64,000 bases of DNA from Oceanisphaera sp. IT1-181 (GTDB lineage Bacteria > Pseudomonadota > Gammaproteobacteria > Enterobacterales > Aeromonadaceae): positions 261,001 through 325,000 of the forward strand of contig NZ_CP136856.1 in NCBI RefSeq assembly GCF_033807535.1, given 5' to 3'. The notes below the pieces were generated by a model that was not told the origin of the DNA, made no database searches, and saw only the letters and a program-made list of their open reading frames with translations. Of this stretch, positions 25,563 through 35,471 are shown one piece after another. Made by a program: the position numbers and the translations under genes. Positions within the stretch are counted from its first letter, which is position 1, and each line of letters opens with the position of its first letter.

Positions 25563-25891
25563 GCTTCTCTCTCTTGGCTCGGTGTGAGCTCGAATTAATA
25601 AGATGACAGGTAAGCTTTACCTTGTCAGAGCGCAATGATTTTCGTCATTTAGGGGATTTATTTAGCAATATCAATCATAAGGCGCAGCGGCAGGAATCAG
25701 TAAACAGGCAATAAAAAAGACCGTTGTAACTGTCTTATCATCAATCTTTCACAGAGCAGAGGCAGCGGGGCGAGTGCCGCTCGCGTGTTGGCAATAGACG
25801 ACAGCACCCTGCATAAATTGACGAAACGACTGGTCTCAAGTGAATCTTATTGGTGTTGATTCGTTTGACTACACTTATTCCGTACGCGTAG
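25563..25891. other. Gap of about 330 bp with no gene
   Basis: This lies between divergent features. There is no clear terminator or riboswitch. TTGACG (about 25819) and TTGACT (about 25866) are candidate -35 boxes for the barrel gene, without convincing -10 partners. Confidence 0.4.
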
Positions 25892-26581
25892 ATGAACCAC
25901 TTGAGAATTAATAAAAAAAGTTTAACAAAAACGTTAATTAAATCACAAGGACGGTGGCTAATGGTAATACATTCATTGATTACAGGTTCGTGTCTGTTGA
26001 TGGCTGTGGGCGCTAATGCCCAATCGTATTCTGCAACAACTTTCCCTCTATACGCGCAGCCTGAATATTATGCAGGGCTGAACTATGCTCAGTTGCAATC
26101 TGAAATAGAAAGCGACGCTACTGACGAGGTATTTTCACCTAACTGGCACACTTTGGGTATTAACTTGGGTATACAACCTTCGCCTTATCTGGCGTTTGAG
26201 GCTCGGTATGGTAAGGGGGTTGGAAGTGGTGACTACAAGGTATCAACAACATTTGGCTCTGTTAAGGGAAATACCAACGTCAGGCATTACTTCGGTTTTT
26301 ATGTTCTACCGCAGATGCCGATCCAGAATGTCATGTCGGTCTATGGCCTGTTGGGATGGACTAAGGCTAAAGCTGAGCTAGAGGTGACGGAATTTAATAA
26401 TATGCCAGTATATGGCAAGGTCTCTGAGTCTGAAGACGACTTCAGTTATGGCGTTGGGGTGCGTTTTCGTGACATGAGGCGTCCCGATGGTGTGGCATTC
26501 TTCGCGGAATACGCGCAGCTGATTGATCGTAGTAAAGTTGATGTATCAGGCTTGATGCTCGGCCTAAGCTGGCATTTTTAA
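25892..26581 (+). CDS. Outer-membrane beta-barrel protein (OmpA/OmpX-like fold)
   Basis: A 229-residue precursor. The signal peptide is either long from ATG 25892 or shorter from ATG 25961 (MVIHSLITGSCLLMAVGANAQ, with AAGGA upstream); I lean to the shorter form but keep the full frame. The mature part has eight alternating strands: YYAGLNYAQLQ, WHTLGINLGIQPSPYLAFEARYG, VRHYFGFYVLP, SVYGLLGWTKA, DFSYGVGVRFRDM, GVAFFAEYAQL and SGLMLGLSWHF with the C-terminal Phe. The fold is the 8-stranded outer-membrane barrel of the porin/OmpA-like superfamily. The function is unassigned. Confidence 0.82.
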   Translation: MNHLRINKKSLTKTLIKSQGRWLMVIHSLITGSCLLMAVGANAQSYSATTFPLYAQPEYYAGLNYAQLQSEIESDATDEVFSPNWHTLGINLGIQPSPYLAFEARYGKGVGSGDYKVSTTFGSVKGNTNVRHYFGFYVLPQMPIQNVMSVYGLLGWTKAKAELEVTEFNNMPVYGKVSESEDDFSYGVGVRFRDMRRPDGVAFFAEYAQLIDRSKVDVSGLMLGLSWHF

Positions 26582-26608
26582 TCGCTTTTTAACTATGTTA
26601 TCCATATC

Positions 26609-26631
26609 AAAAGGGCCTTGCGGCCCTTTTT
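26609..26631 (+). terminator. Terminator after the outer-membrane barrel gene
   Basis: AAAAGGGCC (26609-26617) pairs with GGCCCTTTT (26622-26630), with a TTGC loop and T run, 28 bp after the stop. Confidence 0.88.
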
Positions 26632-26769
26632 GCCATAGCGGCCCAAGCCGTGCTGGCTTTTAGTCGTGCGATACTCATCCCAAGATACTGATCCCAAAGT
26701 GACCGACCACTAATGCCTCGCCTTTTCTACGGCTTTCAGTGCTGAAGCAACCCCTCATGTCTTAGCTTC

Positions 26770-28059
26770 TTATTCTGCAGGGAATGCTAAGTCGCGTAAG
26801 AACAGGGCGATATCTGGAAAAGCAATAATCAAGCCTGCCGCCGTAACCAACATAAAAATAAAGGGCGGGGTGCCGCGTATGACTTCCATATAAGGTCGCT
26901 TAAAGATAGCGATGGCTGTAAAAATATCACAGCCAAAGGGCGGCGTCGCGGAGCCAATAGCCACCTGTAAGGTAATTAATACCCCCACTAATACCGGATC
27001 TAAACCTGTGGCGGCAATGGCTGGCGCAAAAATGGGCGTCAGTACCAAAATCACCACTATGGGATCCACAAACATACAGGCAATAAAGAAAGCGATACTA
27101 ATGGCTACCATCACCCCGATGGGGCCGGCGTCGTTCACCCCGACCGACTCTAAAATGGCTTGTGGTACTTGAGCAAAGGACAATATCCAAGAAAAGCCAT
27201 TGCCCACTGCCACCAGAATAAAGACCACGGCGGTGATCATGCCCGTTGATTTAGCTATCTGATAAAGCTGGGGCAACTTGAGTGAGCGAAACACCACAAA
27301 CTCAAGTAAGAAGGCATACAACACACACACGGCGGCGGCTTCGGTGGGGCTAAAAATACCACCGTAAATACCCCCGACAATAATCACCGGGAAAAACAGT
27401 GGCCATAACGCCCTGCGGGAGGCGGTGAAACGTTCCGACCAGCTTGCTTTAGGCTCGGTGGGTACATTGTTTTTGTGAGCGTAATACAAGCAATACAGCG
27501 AGAACATCACCAAAATCAGCAAGCCAGGTCCTATGCCGGCAATAAATAGCTCGGCAATGGAGGTTTTAGACACCACGCCATAAATAATCATGCCGATACT
27601 GGGCGGGATCAAAAAGGCGATATCACTGGCGTTAATGATCAACGCCAAGGTAAAGGAGTCGGAATAACCAGCTTTGAGCATTTTTGGTCGCAGCGGCGAG
27701 CCTACCGCTACCACTGTGGCTTGCGTGGAGCCAGACACGGCGCCAAACAGCGTGCAAGAAGTGGCGGTACTAATGGCCAGCCCGCCTTTAATGTGGCCAA
27801 TAAAGGCCATCACCATATTGATCAATCGGTCAGCAGATTGGCCGCGGGTCATAATATCGGCGGCCAAAATAAACATCGGCACCGCAATCAAGGATGCGGG
27901 CCGGATGCCGGCCATCATTTGCTGAATAAAGGTGCCCATCTGACCAAAGCCGTCGAACATCATAACGAAGCCCACTACAGAGGCGACGATCAGCGGGATC
28001 ATCATAGGGAAGCCTAATAGCAGTAGGATAATCATGATGGCCATTAATAGAGTTGCCAT
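26770..28059 (-). CDS. dctM: TRAP transporter large permease (DctM)
   Basis: A 429-residue inner-membrane protein with about 12 hydrophobic segments, the DctM size. Family marks are FPMMIPLIVASVVGF near the N-terminus, ATSCTLFGAVSGSTQATVVAVG, IPPSIGMIIYGVVS, GGIFSPTEAAAVCVLYA and ATPPFGCDIFTAIAIF. It is the ion-driven transport subunit of a three-gene TRAP system: P at 28909, Q at 28126 and M here, in that transcription order. The substrate is not deducible; C4-dicarboxylates, sugar acids, keto acids or ectoine are all possible. Confidence 0.93.
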   Translation of the reverse strand: MATLLMAIMIILLLLGFPMMIPLIVASVVGFVMMFDGFGQMGTFIQQMMAGIRPASLIAVPMFILAADIMTRGQSADRLINMVMAFIGHIKGGLAISTATSCTLFGAVSGSTQATVVAVGSPLRPKMLKAGYSDSFTLALIINASDIAFLIPPSIGMIIYGVVSKTSIAELFIAGIGPGLLILVMFSLYCLYYAHKNNVPTEPKASWSERFTASRRALWPLFFPVIIVGGIYGGIFSPTEAAAVCVLYAFLLEFVVFRSLKLPQLYQIAKSTGMITAVVFILVAVGNGFSWILSFAQVPQAILESVGVNDAGPIGVMVAISIAFFIACMFVDPIVVILVLTPIFAPAIAATGLDPVLVGVLITLQVAIGSATPPFGCDIFTAIAIFKRPYMEVIRGTPPFIFMLVTAAGLIIAFPDIALFLRDLAFPAE

Positions 28060-28125
28060 GGTTTATGCCTTTTTATGGTTACTTTTTATTGTTATTAAGA
28101 CCAAGCTTACGGTGTGCAGGTGCTG

Positions 28126-28755
28126 CTATGTTTTTGTTTCATTTTTTGTTTCATTTAGGAGTTCAGTGTTGGCATAGCCGTCTACCACACCGGTAGATAA
28201 ATATACCTCTGGGCTGGTGACATTCTTCACCGCCGTCAATAGATACTGAATGCCGGTTACGGTAAAGCCGATGGGTGCCCAAATATAAATCCACCAAATT
28301 TTAAAACCTAATGCCGGCAGAATTCGGCCGCGACTATGCAGGGTTTTTATGTATTCGTAAGCGTGATAAGCCAAGAAAAACATCACGGCGGCAGTAAAGA
28401 GGGCGATGAGAATCATCAATATTTTTCTGAATTTGGCTGGTAGCGCGTCATATAAAGCAGACATACGAATATGGCGACCATGACGGGCCGCATAACCAAT
28501 GCCGGCGAAGGTAATAAAGATAATTAAGATGCGGTTTATTTCACCGGAGAAGAAGAAGCCTTCGCCAAACACAAAACGAGCAATCACGTTGGTGCAGGTA
28601 TTAATGGCCATTAGCAGCACCCCTGCGGCTAGCATTAGGGCCTCGCCGCGGGCAATCCATTCATCGATAATGCCCAGTACACCCGGTAAGCCGGAGCGAT
28701 AGGCGGGAATATCGTCTGCTAATTCAGAGCTGGATTCAGAGTTAGACTCAGACAT
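28126..28755 (-). CDS. dctQ: TRAP transporter small permease (DctQ)
   Basis: A 209-residue protein with a Ser/Glu-rich N-terminus and four TM helices: ALMLAAGVLLMAINTCTNVI, ILIIFITFAGIGYAARHGRHI, ILIALFTAAVMFFLAYHAYEY and WWIYIWAPIGFTVTGIQYLL. ARHGRHIRM is the usual DctQ loop. The start is ATG 28755 with AAGGTC upstream, not the in-frame TTG 21 bp earlier. It forms a complex with the large permease DctM, 66 bp downstream. Confidence 0.9.
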   Translation of the reverse strand: MSESNSESSSELADDIPAYRSGLPGVLGIIDEWIARGEALMLAAGVLLMAINTCTNVIARFVFGEGFFFSGEINRILIIFITFAGIGYAARHGRHIRMSALYDALPAKFRKILMILIALFTAAVMFFLAYHAYEYIKTLHSRGRILPALGFKIWWIYIWAPIGFTVTGIQYLLTAVKNVTSPEVYLSTGVVDGYANTELLNETKNETKT

Positions 28756-28861
28756 AATTTTTCTGACCTTCCACAATCTATATCGTTAAGTTAAGCAGTA
28801 CTGCTGCGAAAGACCTTATTAAATTCAGCAAGCGCCCTTGCTCTGTTGATCGTGTGGCTGC

Positions 28862-28893
28862 TAAAACAAAACCCCACCGCTAAGGTGGGGTTT
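28862..28893 (-). terminator. Hairpin between TRAP binding-protein and permease genes
   Basis: A perfect 10-bp stem (28869-28878 with 28884-28893) with a 5-nt loop is followed on the - strand by TTTTGTTTTAG. It lies 16 bp after the binding-protein stop. It probably terminates partially, so the soluble receptor is made in excess over the permeases. Confidence 0.82.
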
Positions 28894-28908
28894 GGGCGTC
28901 GAGAACAA

Positions 28909-29931
28909 TTATAAGTCTTTAAGATCTTGCTTAAATTGCTGCAATAGCGCTTTGCCGCTGTCGCCTGCCATCTCAATAAACTTGTCTTCTACTTGAGGCG
29001 CGCGTGCTTTAAATGCCTCAATTTGCTTATCATTTAAACGGGTGACGGTGACTTTCTTGCTGCTGTCGGTAATTTTTTTCAGTGAGCTGTCTGCCAGACC
29101 GTCTATGTGTTCGAGGATTTCTTCAAACGCGTAGTCGGCTGCTTTTTGCACCAAGGTCTGATCTTCTTTAGATAAGTCATTATAGAAGTCTTGGTTGGCC
29201 ATCATGGCGGTGGTAAACCAGCCGTGACCGGTAAAAATTAGGTTTGGTGACACTTCATATAATTTGCCGGACTCAATCCAGAAGATGGGGTTTTCGTGAC
29301 CTTGGATCATATTGGTTTGCAAGGCGCCGTACACTTCGCCCCACGGTAATGGCGTGGGCGTGGCACCAAAGGCGGAGTAGGTTTCTGACAACAGCGGGTT
29401 GGTCATGACCCGAATCTTCTTGTTGTTCAGCTCTTCTGGAGTAGTGGCGATTTCATCTAAGGTGACCACCATTTCGCCTTCTGGATACATTTTCAGCAGT
29501 TCTAAACCATTCTGGGCATAGAGCTTGGGGAAATCTTCGTTAATGGCCTTACTGTCGCGAAAGAATTTCACCACAGTGCTCATGTCGGTGGGCAGCAGAT
29601 AGGGTATAAAGAATATTTGTGCTTCAGGGATAAGCGCGCCAGTGAAACCGGGGGATTGGTTAACAAAATTTAGGATGCCAGCCTGGGTTTGTTCCATTAT
29701 GTCATCAGACTCGCCCAGCTCACCAAAGCGATAGACCTTAAGCGTGTGATCGGAATTGTCTTCAATATATTCTTTGAATTTGTAGGCGTATACATCCTGC
29801 ACGTCGCCTTCATATTCTTCGTGGGCATAGCGCCAATTAGCGGCTTGCGCGGCAGTACAGGTGAATAATGCCAGCGCAGATAAGCCAGTGAGCTGTTTTA
29901 ACGTACGCTTCAATTGATATTGCTTGTTCAT
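28909..29931 (-). CDS. dctP: TRAP transporter periplasmic solute-binding protein (DctP)
   Basis: A 340-residue precursor with a signal peptide (LTGLSALALFTCTAAQA). DctP features are HEEYEGDVQDVYAYKFKEYI, GILNFVNQSPGFTGALIPE, NNKKIRVMTNPLLSETYSAF (with the Arg that contacts the ligand carboxylate) and LPWGEVYGALQTNMIQGHENP. It is first in the P-Q-M operon and followed by a terminator-like hairpin. The ligand is probably a carboxylate, judged by the conserved Arg. Confidence 0.92.
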   Translation of the reverse strand: MNKQYQLKRTLKQLTGLSALALFTCTAAQAANWRYAHEEYEGDVQDVYAYKFKEYIEDNSDHTLKVYRFGELGESDDIMEQTQAGILNFVNQSPGFTGALIPEAQIFFIPYLLPTDMSTVVKFFRDSKAINEDFPKLYAQNGLELLKMYPEGEMVVTLDEIATTPEELNNKKIRVMTNPLLSETYSAFGATPTPLPWGEVYGALQTNMIQGHENPIFWIESGKLYEVSPNLIFTGHGWFTTAMMANQDFYNDLSKEDQTLVQKAADYAFEEILEHIDGLADSSLKKITDSSKKVTVTRLNDKQIEAFKARAPQVEDKFIEMAGDSGKALLQQFKQDLKDL

Positions 29932-30460
29932 TAAGCACTCTCCATGGTTTAGAGCAATTGTGTCGAGTAATAGCGTCGAGCAATTGTTTCGTGTTCTAAC
30001 GTCCTAGTTGTGCACCAGACTGACAAAAGAAAAACCAAGAGGCAAGAAATCTATGGTATTTAGTCTATTTTATTGAGCTTAGTCGAGGTTTGGCGTTCGA
30101 TGTTTGCTAAAAAAAGCACAGATTGCTTAATGTTTTGCGGGTTTGTGGTCAATTGGTAATCGTATTTTAGCTAAAGCGCTTCATTTAGATGCAGAGCTGC
30201 TTATTAGGCGCTGAATGCGGCTTGAGCTGAGTGTAGGCTAGGTTTACTGCATTATACGAATAGTAATATGGTTTCATCACTAACGAGTAGGCGGGATGTG
30301 GCGAGGGGAAGTATTAAATGTGCTTAATGCGTTAAATTAAATAGCTGGATAAGCAGGTCAGATAACAAGCGGTGTGAGAGTAAATAATGGCCATAAAAAA
30401 GCCGCAAGCTTAAATAGTAATACTTAAGTGCTGCGGCTTTAGAGAGATCAGTGCTGTCTC
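29932..30460. other. Gap of about 530 bp; TRAP promoter region and a terminator
   Basis: It holds the upstream region of the TRAP operon (- strand) and, at 30393-30440, the terminator of the MipA-like gene. The rest (about 30000-30390) is moderately AT-rich, with no convincing gene or regulator site. Confidence 0.5.
30393..30440 (-). terminator. Terminator of the MipA/OmpV gene
   Basis: AAAGCCGCA (30398-30406) pairs with TGCGGCTTT (30432-30440), extended by an inner TTAA/TTAA pair. On the - strand it ends in a T run. Confidence 0.8.
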
Positions 30461-31219
30461 TTAGAATTGATAGCTAACGACTACACCGGTTAAGGTTTGG
30501 GTGGCATCACCCGCTTGGCGCACGATGGAGCTGTCTTTAGCGTCCCCAGTTAGCTGAGTAATACCGGCAATACCGGTCAGTGACCAGTCGGTGGCAAATT
30601 GATACGTCACGCTACCGGCCAACCCTAAGCGCCAATAACCTTGCTCGGCATTGTAGCGAGCGATACCGCTGCGAGCGGAGTCGGCAGCCGATACATTAAA
30701 CATATCTTGGGTCCAAGAAGAGCTGCTATACACCAAGCTTGGGCTTACACCCACAAACCACTTAGGTGCAATTTGGTCACGCCAATCGGCGCGTAACGTC
30801 ATCTTGTAGCCATCTACATCACCGGTAAAGGGGGATTCAGCTTTTAGGGTGTAGGCCCACTGATTCGGGCGATAAGTGAGCTTAACGCCGGCGGTTAAGC
30901 CATCATCCACCTTGTCAAAGCGACTTAAATCGCCGGTGTTTTTACGGCCAATGTGATAACCAATAAACGGCGACAGCGTCCACTCGGGCGTTTGCAGCAC
31001 ATTCACTCCTAAGCCATCGCGCCAGTTTAAATAGGCCAAGTTACCGTACTTGATATTAAAGTCGGGGGTTAAGCGGCTCTTGTAATCATCACTGCCCAGA
31101 TAATCCGGTGCCACTGTAGCGACGATACCTATGCTGCCATTCCAAGCGGATTGAGCCAGCGCTGGGGCGGCGAACAGGGGGGGCAAAATGGCTAACGTAC
31201 AGACCAATGAGCGAGACAT
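30461..31219 (-). CDS. MipA/OmpV family outer-membrane protein
   Basis: A 252-residue precursor with signal peptide SLVCTLAILPPLFAAPALAQ. MipA/OmpV marks are VAPDYLGSDDYKSRLTPDFN near the N-terminus, YLNWRDGLGVNV, LSPFIGYHIGRK and the C-terminal VVVSYQF ending in Phe. E. coli MipA bridges MltA and PBP1B; other members act as porins or adhesins. It is monocistronic with its own terminator. Confidence 0.92.
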   Translation of the reverse strand: MSRSLVCTLAILPPLFAAPALAQSAWNGSIGIVATVAPDYLGSDDYKSRLTPDFNIKYGNLAYLNWRDGLGVNVLQTPEWTLSPFIGYHIGRKNTGDLSRFDKVDDGLTAGVKLTYRPNQWAYTLKAESPFTGDVDGYKMTLRADWRDQIAPKWFVGVSPSLVYSSSSWTQDMFNVSAADSARSGIARYNAEQGYWRLGLAGSVTYQFATDWSLTGIAGITQLTGDAKDSSIVRQAGDATQTLTGVVVSYQF

Positions 31220-31489
31220 AAAACGATTATCCTGTGGTTAACGAGGCAGTTAATGCTGATTCAGCTCCTAGTGTGAGGGTTATCTGCGTGCGAAAGTTAA
31301 TAGCTAGGCTGATACATCACACTAAGAGCGACTGATTAGGCATGTTTTTACTGGCATTAAGCGTGAGCTCAAGTGCCTGAACTGGCGAGAGTTTATCATG
31401 GGCGTGGTGAGATATGCTGGGCAGCAGCCATGCTGATCGCCCATTTTGGGCGAGCAACGTGGGAACAGTGATTAAGCGCGGCTAAACCT

Positions 31490-32755
31490 TCAACTTTCTT
31501 TAGGTGGGCAAATAGTCTTGGCTACCTTACCCACACTTAAGCCTTGCACCAAGATAGAGAACACTACCACTGCGTAAGTTAGTGCTAATAAAATATCGCG
31601 CTCGGATCCGGTAGGCAGCTGCAAGACCAATGCGACAGAAATGCCGCCTCGTAGACCGCCCCAGGTTAAGACTTTCCAAGCGCCAGTGGGGAGCTCCAGC
31701 TGTTTACTAAAGGTCTTGGTGGTCATGCCGACTACGATAAGACGCGCAAGCAACGCAATAATAATGGTCAATACAGCAGCGATAAATAAGTTACCCGAGT
31801 ACGCAATCATCACCACCTCAAGGCCAATCAAGACGAATAAAATTGCGTTTAAAATCTCATCAATCAGCTCCCAAAATAAGTCTACGTAATGGCGGGTCTT
31901 TTCACTCATGGCTAACGCTCGTCCACGATTACCGACCATCAGGCCCATCATCACCATGGCCAAAGGTCCTGATAGGTGCCAATGACTTGCCAGTGCATAG
32001 CCGCCGAGTACGCCTGCTAAGGTGAGTAATACCTCCTCTTGATAACTATCAATACTTTTGATCATGTAATATAAAATTGCCCCGAGCACAAAGCCAAAAA
32101 CGATGCCGCCACCGGCTTCAACTGCGAGCGTATGCGCCACATAATTGGCCGTTGGAATATCACCGCTGGATAAAATACCCAACAACAAAACAAAGATAAC
32201 CACGCCTATGCCATCATTAAACAGTGACTCGCCGGCGATCACAGTTTCAATACTTTTGGGTGCGCCTGCGGAGGCCAAAATACTGATCACGGCAATGGGA
32301 TCGGTCGGTGATATTAGTGCGCCAAATAACAAACACCAGATATAAGGCAGTTCAAAGCCCAATAGCGGCAACATAAAATAAAGGCCGCTCGCTATCAGTA
32401 CCGCGGATACCAAGGTGCCAATACAGGCCAGTAGACCTATGGGCAGCTTATAGCGTTTTAAGTCACCAATATTAATATGTAACGCCCCAGCAAACAGCAG
32501 CATAGAGAGCATGCCATCGAGTAGCACCTCAGTGAAATCAAGCCGGTCTAATAAGCTAACCTCGTAATCAATCAGTTGATCAAAGCCTAAAAAACCTAAG
32601 AATATGGCCCCAATAGACAACAGTATGGAGATGACCATCACGCCTATGGTGGTGGGCAGGCCGATAAAGCGATGATTAACATAGGTCAATACCGCAGTAA
32701 TCGATAAGAAAATGGCGCTGACTTCAAGTACGGTTAGACTGGTTGCTGATGCCAT
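31490..32755 (-). CDS. CPA1-family Na+(K+)/H+ antiporter
   Basis: A 421-residue protein with about 12 TM helices. CPA1 marks are MLLFAGALHINIGDL, FGALISPTDPIAVISIL (TDP motif), VIAGESLFNDGIGVVIF (the ND ion-binding pair) and LTWGGLRGGISVALVLQLP. It exchanges Na+ or K+ for protons across the inner membrane, for pH and salt homeostasis. I use ATG 32755; a TTG at 32779 would add eight residues. There is no long cytosolic C-terminal regulatory domain. Confidence 0.92.
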   Translation of the reverse strand: MASATSLTVLEVSAIFLSITAVLTYVNHRFIGLPTTIGVMVISILLSIGAIFLGFLGFDQLIDYEVSLLDRLDFTEVLLDGMLSMLLFAGALHINIGDLKRYKLPIGLLACIGTLVSAVLIASGLYFMLPLLGFELPYIWCLLFGALISPTDPIAVISILASAGAPKSIETVIAGESLFNDGIGVVIFVLLLGILSSGDIPTANYVAHTLAVEAGGGIVFGFVLGAILYYMIKSIDSYQEEVLLTLAGVLGGYALASHWHLSGPLAMVMMGLMVGNRGRALAMSEKTRHYVDLFWELIDEILNAILFVLIGLEVVMIAYSGNLFIAAVLTIIIALLARLIVVGMTTKTFSKQLELPTGAWKVLTWGGLRGGISVALVLQLPTGSERDILLALTYAVVVFSILVQGLSVGKVAKTICPPKES

Positions 32756-32970
32756 AAGTGGAGTCTCGGATAAATACAAAAATTGATGCGAGTGCAGTTA
32801 TGAAGCGGTGCATAATCCGTATAAAATCAGGTAAGTGTGTGGGTAATAATAGCTAAGGTTGCTATTAGCTGCTGAAAATAACCGGGGTATTAAAGCACAA
32901 AAATTGGCATGTCGAGGTTAAGCGCCACTGGATTTTGCAGGGCGCTAAATATCCAGTGCAGGCAGACGAA

Positions 32971-33001
32971 GTAATAAAAAACCCAGCCGAAGCTGGGTTT
33001 T
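32971..33001 (-). terminator. Terminator of the isocitrate dehydrogenase gene
   Basis: A perfect 10-bp stem (32978-32987 with 32992-33001) around a TTCG tetraloop on the - strand, then a six-T run. It lies 24 bp after the icd stop. Confidence 0.92.
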
Positions 33002-33024
33002 AATCATGCTACCAAAGGACGGGC

Positions 33025-35256
33025 TTATTTTTCTAAGCTAGCCAGTGTTTGGTTAAAGGTGTCACTGGGGCGCATTACCTTATTTAACGCGGCGGCGTCC
33101 ATATGGTAATAACCACTCAGTGCGGCGGCTGAACCTTGTACTTGATTCAGTTCGTCGATAATTTTTTGCTCATTCTCCGCCAAGGACTTCGCTAATGGCG
33201 CAAAGTACGCGGCCAGCTCGCTATCTTCGGTTTGTGCCGCCAACTGCTGAGCCCAATAAAGGCTTAAATAGAAGTGGCTGCCGCGGTTATCCAACTCACC
33301 AGCTTTGCGTGACGGCGACTTGCCGTTATCTAGCAGTAACTCTGTGGCTTTATCCAAATACTTAGCCAGTAACTTGGCTTTAGCATTGCCTTCTTTAATG
33401 CCCAGCTCTTCTAATGACACCGCCAACGCTAAAAACTCGCCTAGAGAGTCCCAACGTAAGTGGTTTTCTTCTAACAGCTGTTGCACGTGTTTAGGCGCTG
33501 AACCGCCGGCACCGGTTTCGTACATGCCACCACCGGCCAGCATCGGCACGATAGACAACATTTTGGCGGACGTACCCAGCTCTAAGATGGGGAACAAGTC
33601 GGTGAGGTAGTCACGCAGCACGTTACCCGTTACCGAAATTGTGTCTTGGCCGCGAATGATGCGCTCCATCGAGAAACGAATGGCTTCGTTATAAGACATG
33701 ATCTGAATATCTAAACCGCTCAAGTCATGCTCTTGCAGATAGGTTTCTACTTTTTTGCGCAGCTCATTGTCATGGGCACGTTCTGCGTCCAACCAAAATA
33801 CCGCAGGCGTATTAGACTGACGAGCACGGGTCACGGCCAACTTCACCCAGTCATGCACGGCGGCGTCTTTGGTTTGGCAAGCGCGCCAAATGTCACCTTT
33901 CTCCACGTCATGTTGCATTAACACAGTGCCGTTTTCGTCGACGATGCGCATGGTGCCGTCTTCAGTCAATTCAAAGGTCTTGTCATGAGAGCCGTATTCT
34001 TCGGCCTTCATCGCCATTAAGCCGACGTTGGGTACCGTACCCATAGTTACCGGATCGAAGGCGCCGTTAGTTTTACAGAAGTTGATCACTTCTTGATAGA
34101 TGCGGGCATAGGTACTTTCTGGCATGACTGCCTTGGTATCTTTTAGCTTGCCATCACGGGCCCACATTTTGCCTGAGCTGCGGATCATAGCCGGCATAGA
34201 GGCATCGACGATCACATCGCTTGGTACGTGCAGGTTGGTAATGCCTTTTACTGAGTCGACCATGGCCATTTTAGGGCGATGCTCGTAGCAGTCGTGAATT
34301 GCGCGCTCAATTTCTTCTTGAGTCGACAGGGGCAGTGACTTTATTTTCTCTAATACGCTGTTCATGCCGTTATTAGCATTAACGCCCAGCTCGTCAAAGA
34401 GCTCGCCGTATTTTTCAAACACCTCACGATAAAACACTTTTACAGCATGGCCAAACACGATGGGATGCGACACCTTCATCATGGTGGCTTTTACGTGCAG
34501 CGACCACATTACACCTGTGTCTTTACAGTCTTTTAGCGTGCGCTCAAAAAACCGCGACAATGCCTTGGCGCTCATAAACATGCCATCTAGCACTTCATCT
34601 TGCTGCATCGGTAAAGATTTTTTAACCGTCACATTACCGGCTTTATCGACGAACTCGATGCGCACAGTTTGTGCTTTATCCAGCGTCACTGACTGTTCGC
34701 TAGAAAAGAAGTCGCCACCTTTCATGTAATCGGCGTGAGAGCGAGAAGCCTTGCTCCACTTGCCCATAGAATGCGGGTATTTGCGTACGAAAGCCTTAAC
34801 GGCTGCGGGTGCGCGACGATCTGAGTTACCTTGGCGCAATACCGGGTTTACGGCACTGCCGATAATGCGAGAATAGCGCTCAAGGGCGGATTTTTCGGCG
34901 TCGGTTTTGGCTTCTTCTGGCAGATCAGGAATAGCAAAGCCTTGGCTTTGTAGCTCGCTAATACAAGCGCGCAGCTGCGGCACTGAGGCACTGATGTTCG
35001 GCAGTTTGATGATGTTGGCGGAAGGGTCTAGGGTGAGTTCGCCTAACTCGCTTAAGCCGTCGGTGACGCGCTGCTCGTCGCTCAGGCTCTCGGGGAAGGC
35101 CGCTAAAATACGGCTGGCCAGAGAGATATCGCTTAAGGTCACGTCAATGCCGGCGCTGTTGGCAAAAGTGCGCACTATCGGCAGCAAAGAATAAGTGGCC
35201 AGGGCGGGTGCTTCGTCGGTCAATGTATAAACGATGGTCGATTTTTTATTGGTCAT
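33025..35256 (-). CDS. icd: Monomeric NADP-dependent isocitrate dehydrogenase
   Basis: A 743-residue enzyme of the monomeric type II IDH family, converting isocitrate and NADP+ to 2-oxoglutarate, CO2 and NADPH in the TCA cycle. Family marks are TDEAPALATYSLLPIVRTFA at the start, LRQGNSDRRAPAAVKAFVRK, SDVIVDASMPAMIRSSGKMW, NVGLMAMKAEEYGSHDKTFE and GGMYETGAGGSAPKHVQQL. The start is ATG 35256; an upstream in-frame ATG at 35283 adds nine non-conserved residues. It is monocistronic. Confidence 0.97.
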   Translation of the reverse strand: MTNKKSTIVYTLTDEAPALATYSLLPIVRTFANSAGIDVTLSDISLASRILAAFPESLSDEQRVTDGLSELGELTLDPSANIIKLPNISASVPQLRACISELQSQGFAIPDLPEEAKTDAEKSALERYSRIIGSAVNPVLRQGNSDRRAPAAVKAFVRKYPHSMGKWSKASRSHADYMKGGDFFSSEQSVTLDKAQTVRIEFVDKAGNVTVKKSLPMQQDEVLDGMFMSAKALSRFFERTLKDCKDTGVMWSLHVKATMMKVSHPIVFGHAVKVFYREVFEKYGELFDELGVNANNGMNSVLEKIKSLPLSTQEEIERAIHDCYEHRPKMAMVDSVKGITNLHVPSDVIVDASMPAMIRSSGKMWARDGKLKDTKAVMPESTYARIYQEVINFCKTNGAFDPVTMGTVPNVGLMAMKAEEYGSHDKTFELTEDGTMRIVDENGTVLMQHDVEKGDIWRACQTKDAAVHDWVKLAVTRARQSNTPAVFWLDAERAHDNELRKKVETYLQEHDLSGLDIQIMSYNEAIRFSMERIIRGQDTISVTGNVLRDYLTDLFPILELGTSAKMLSIVPMLAGGGMYETGAGGSAPKHVQQLLEENHLRWDSLGEFLALAVSLEELGIKEGNAKAKLLAKYLDKATELLLDNGKSPSRKAGELDNRGSHFYLSLYWAQQLAAQTEDSELAAYFAPLAKSLAENEQKIIDELNQVQGSAAALSGYYHMDAAALNKVMRPSDTFNQTLASLEK

Positions 35257-35471
35257 TATTTCGCTTTTTCCCTGCTTAAACATGGAGAAGGCAGCGGCTA
35301 GCGGGCACGCGACGGTTGTTGAGTCGGGGCAAATGGATAGCGCTGCAGTGAATACACGAACGCCATTGTATGCCAGATAGCCCCTAACACTTAAGAGGCT
35401 TGAGTGAATTCTGTGGTTTAAGGCGATTAATCGCGGCCAGAAGTCGTGATACCGGGCAGTAAATGTCAGTT

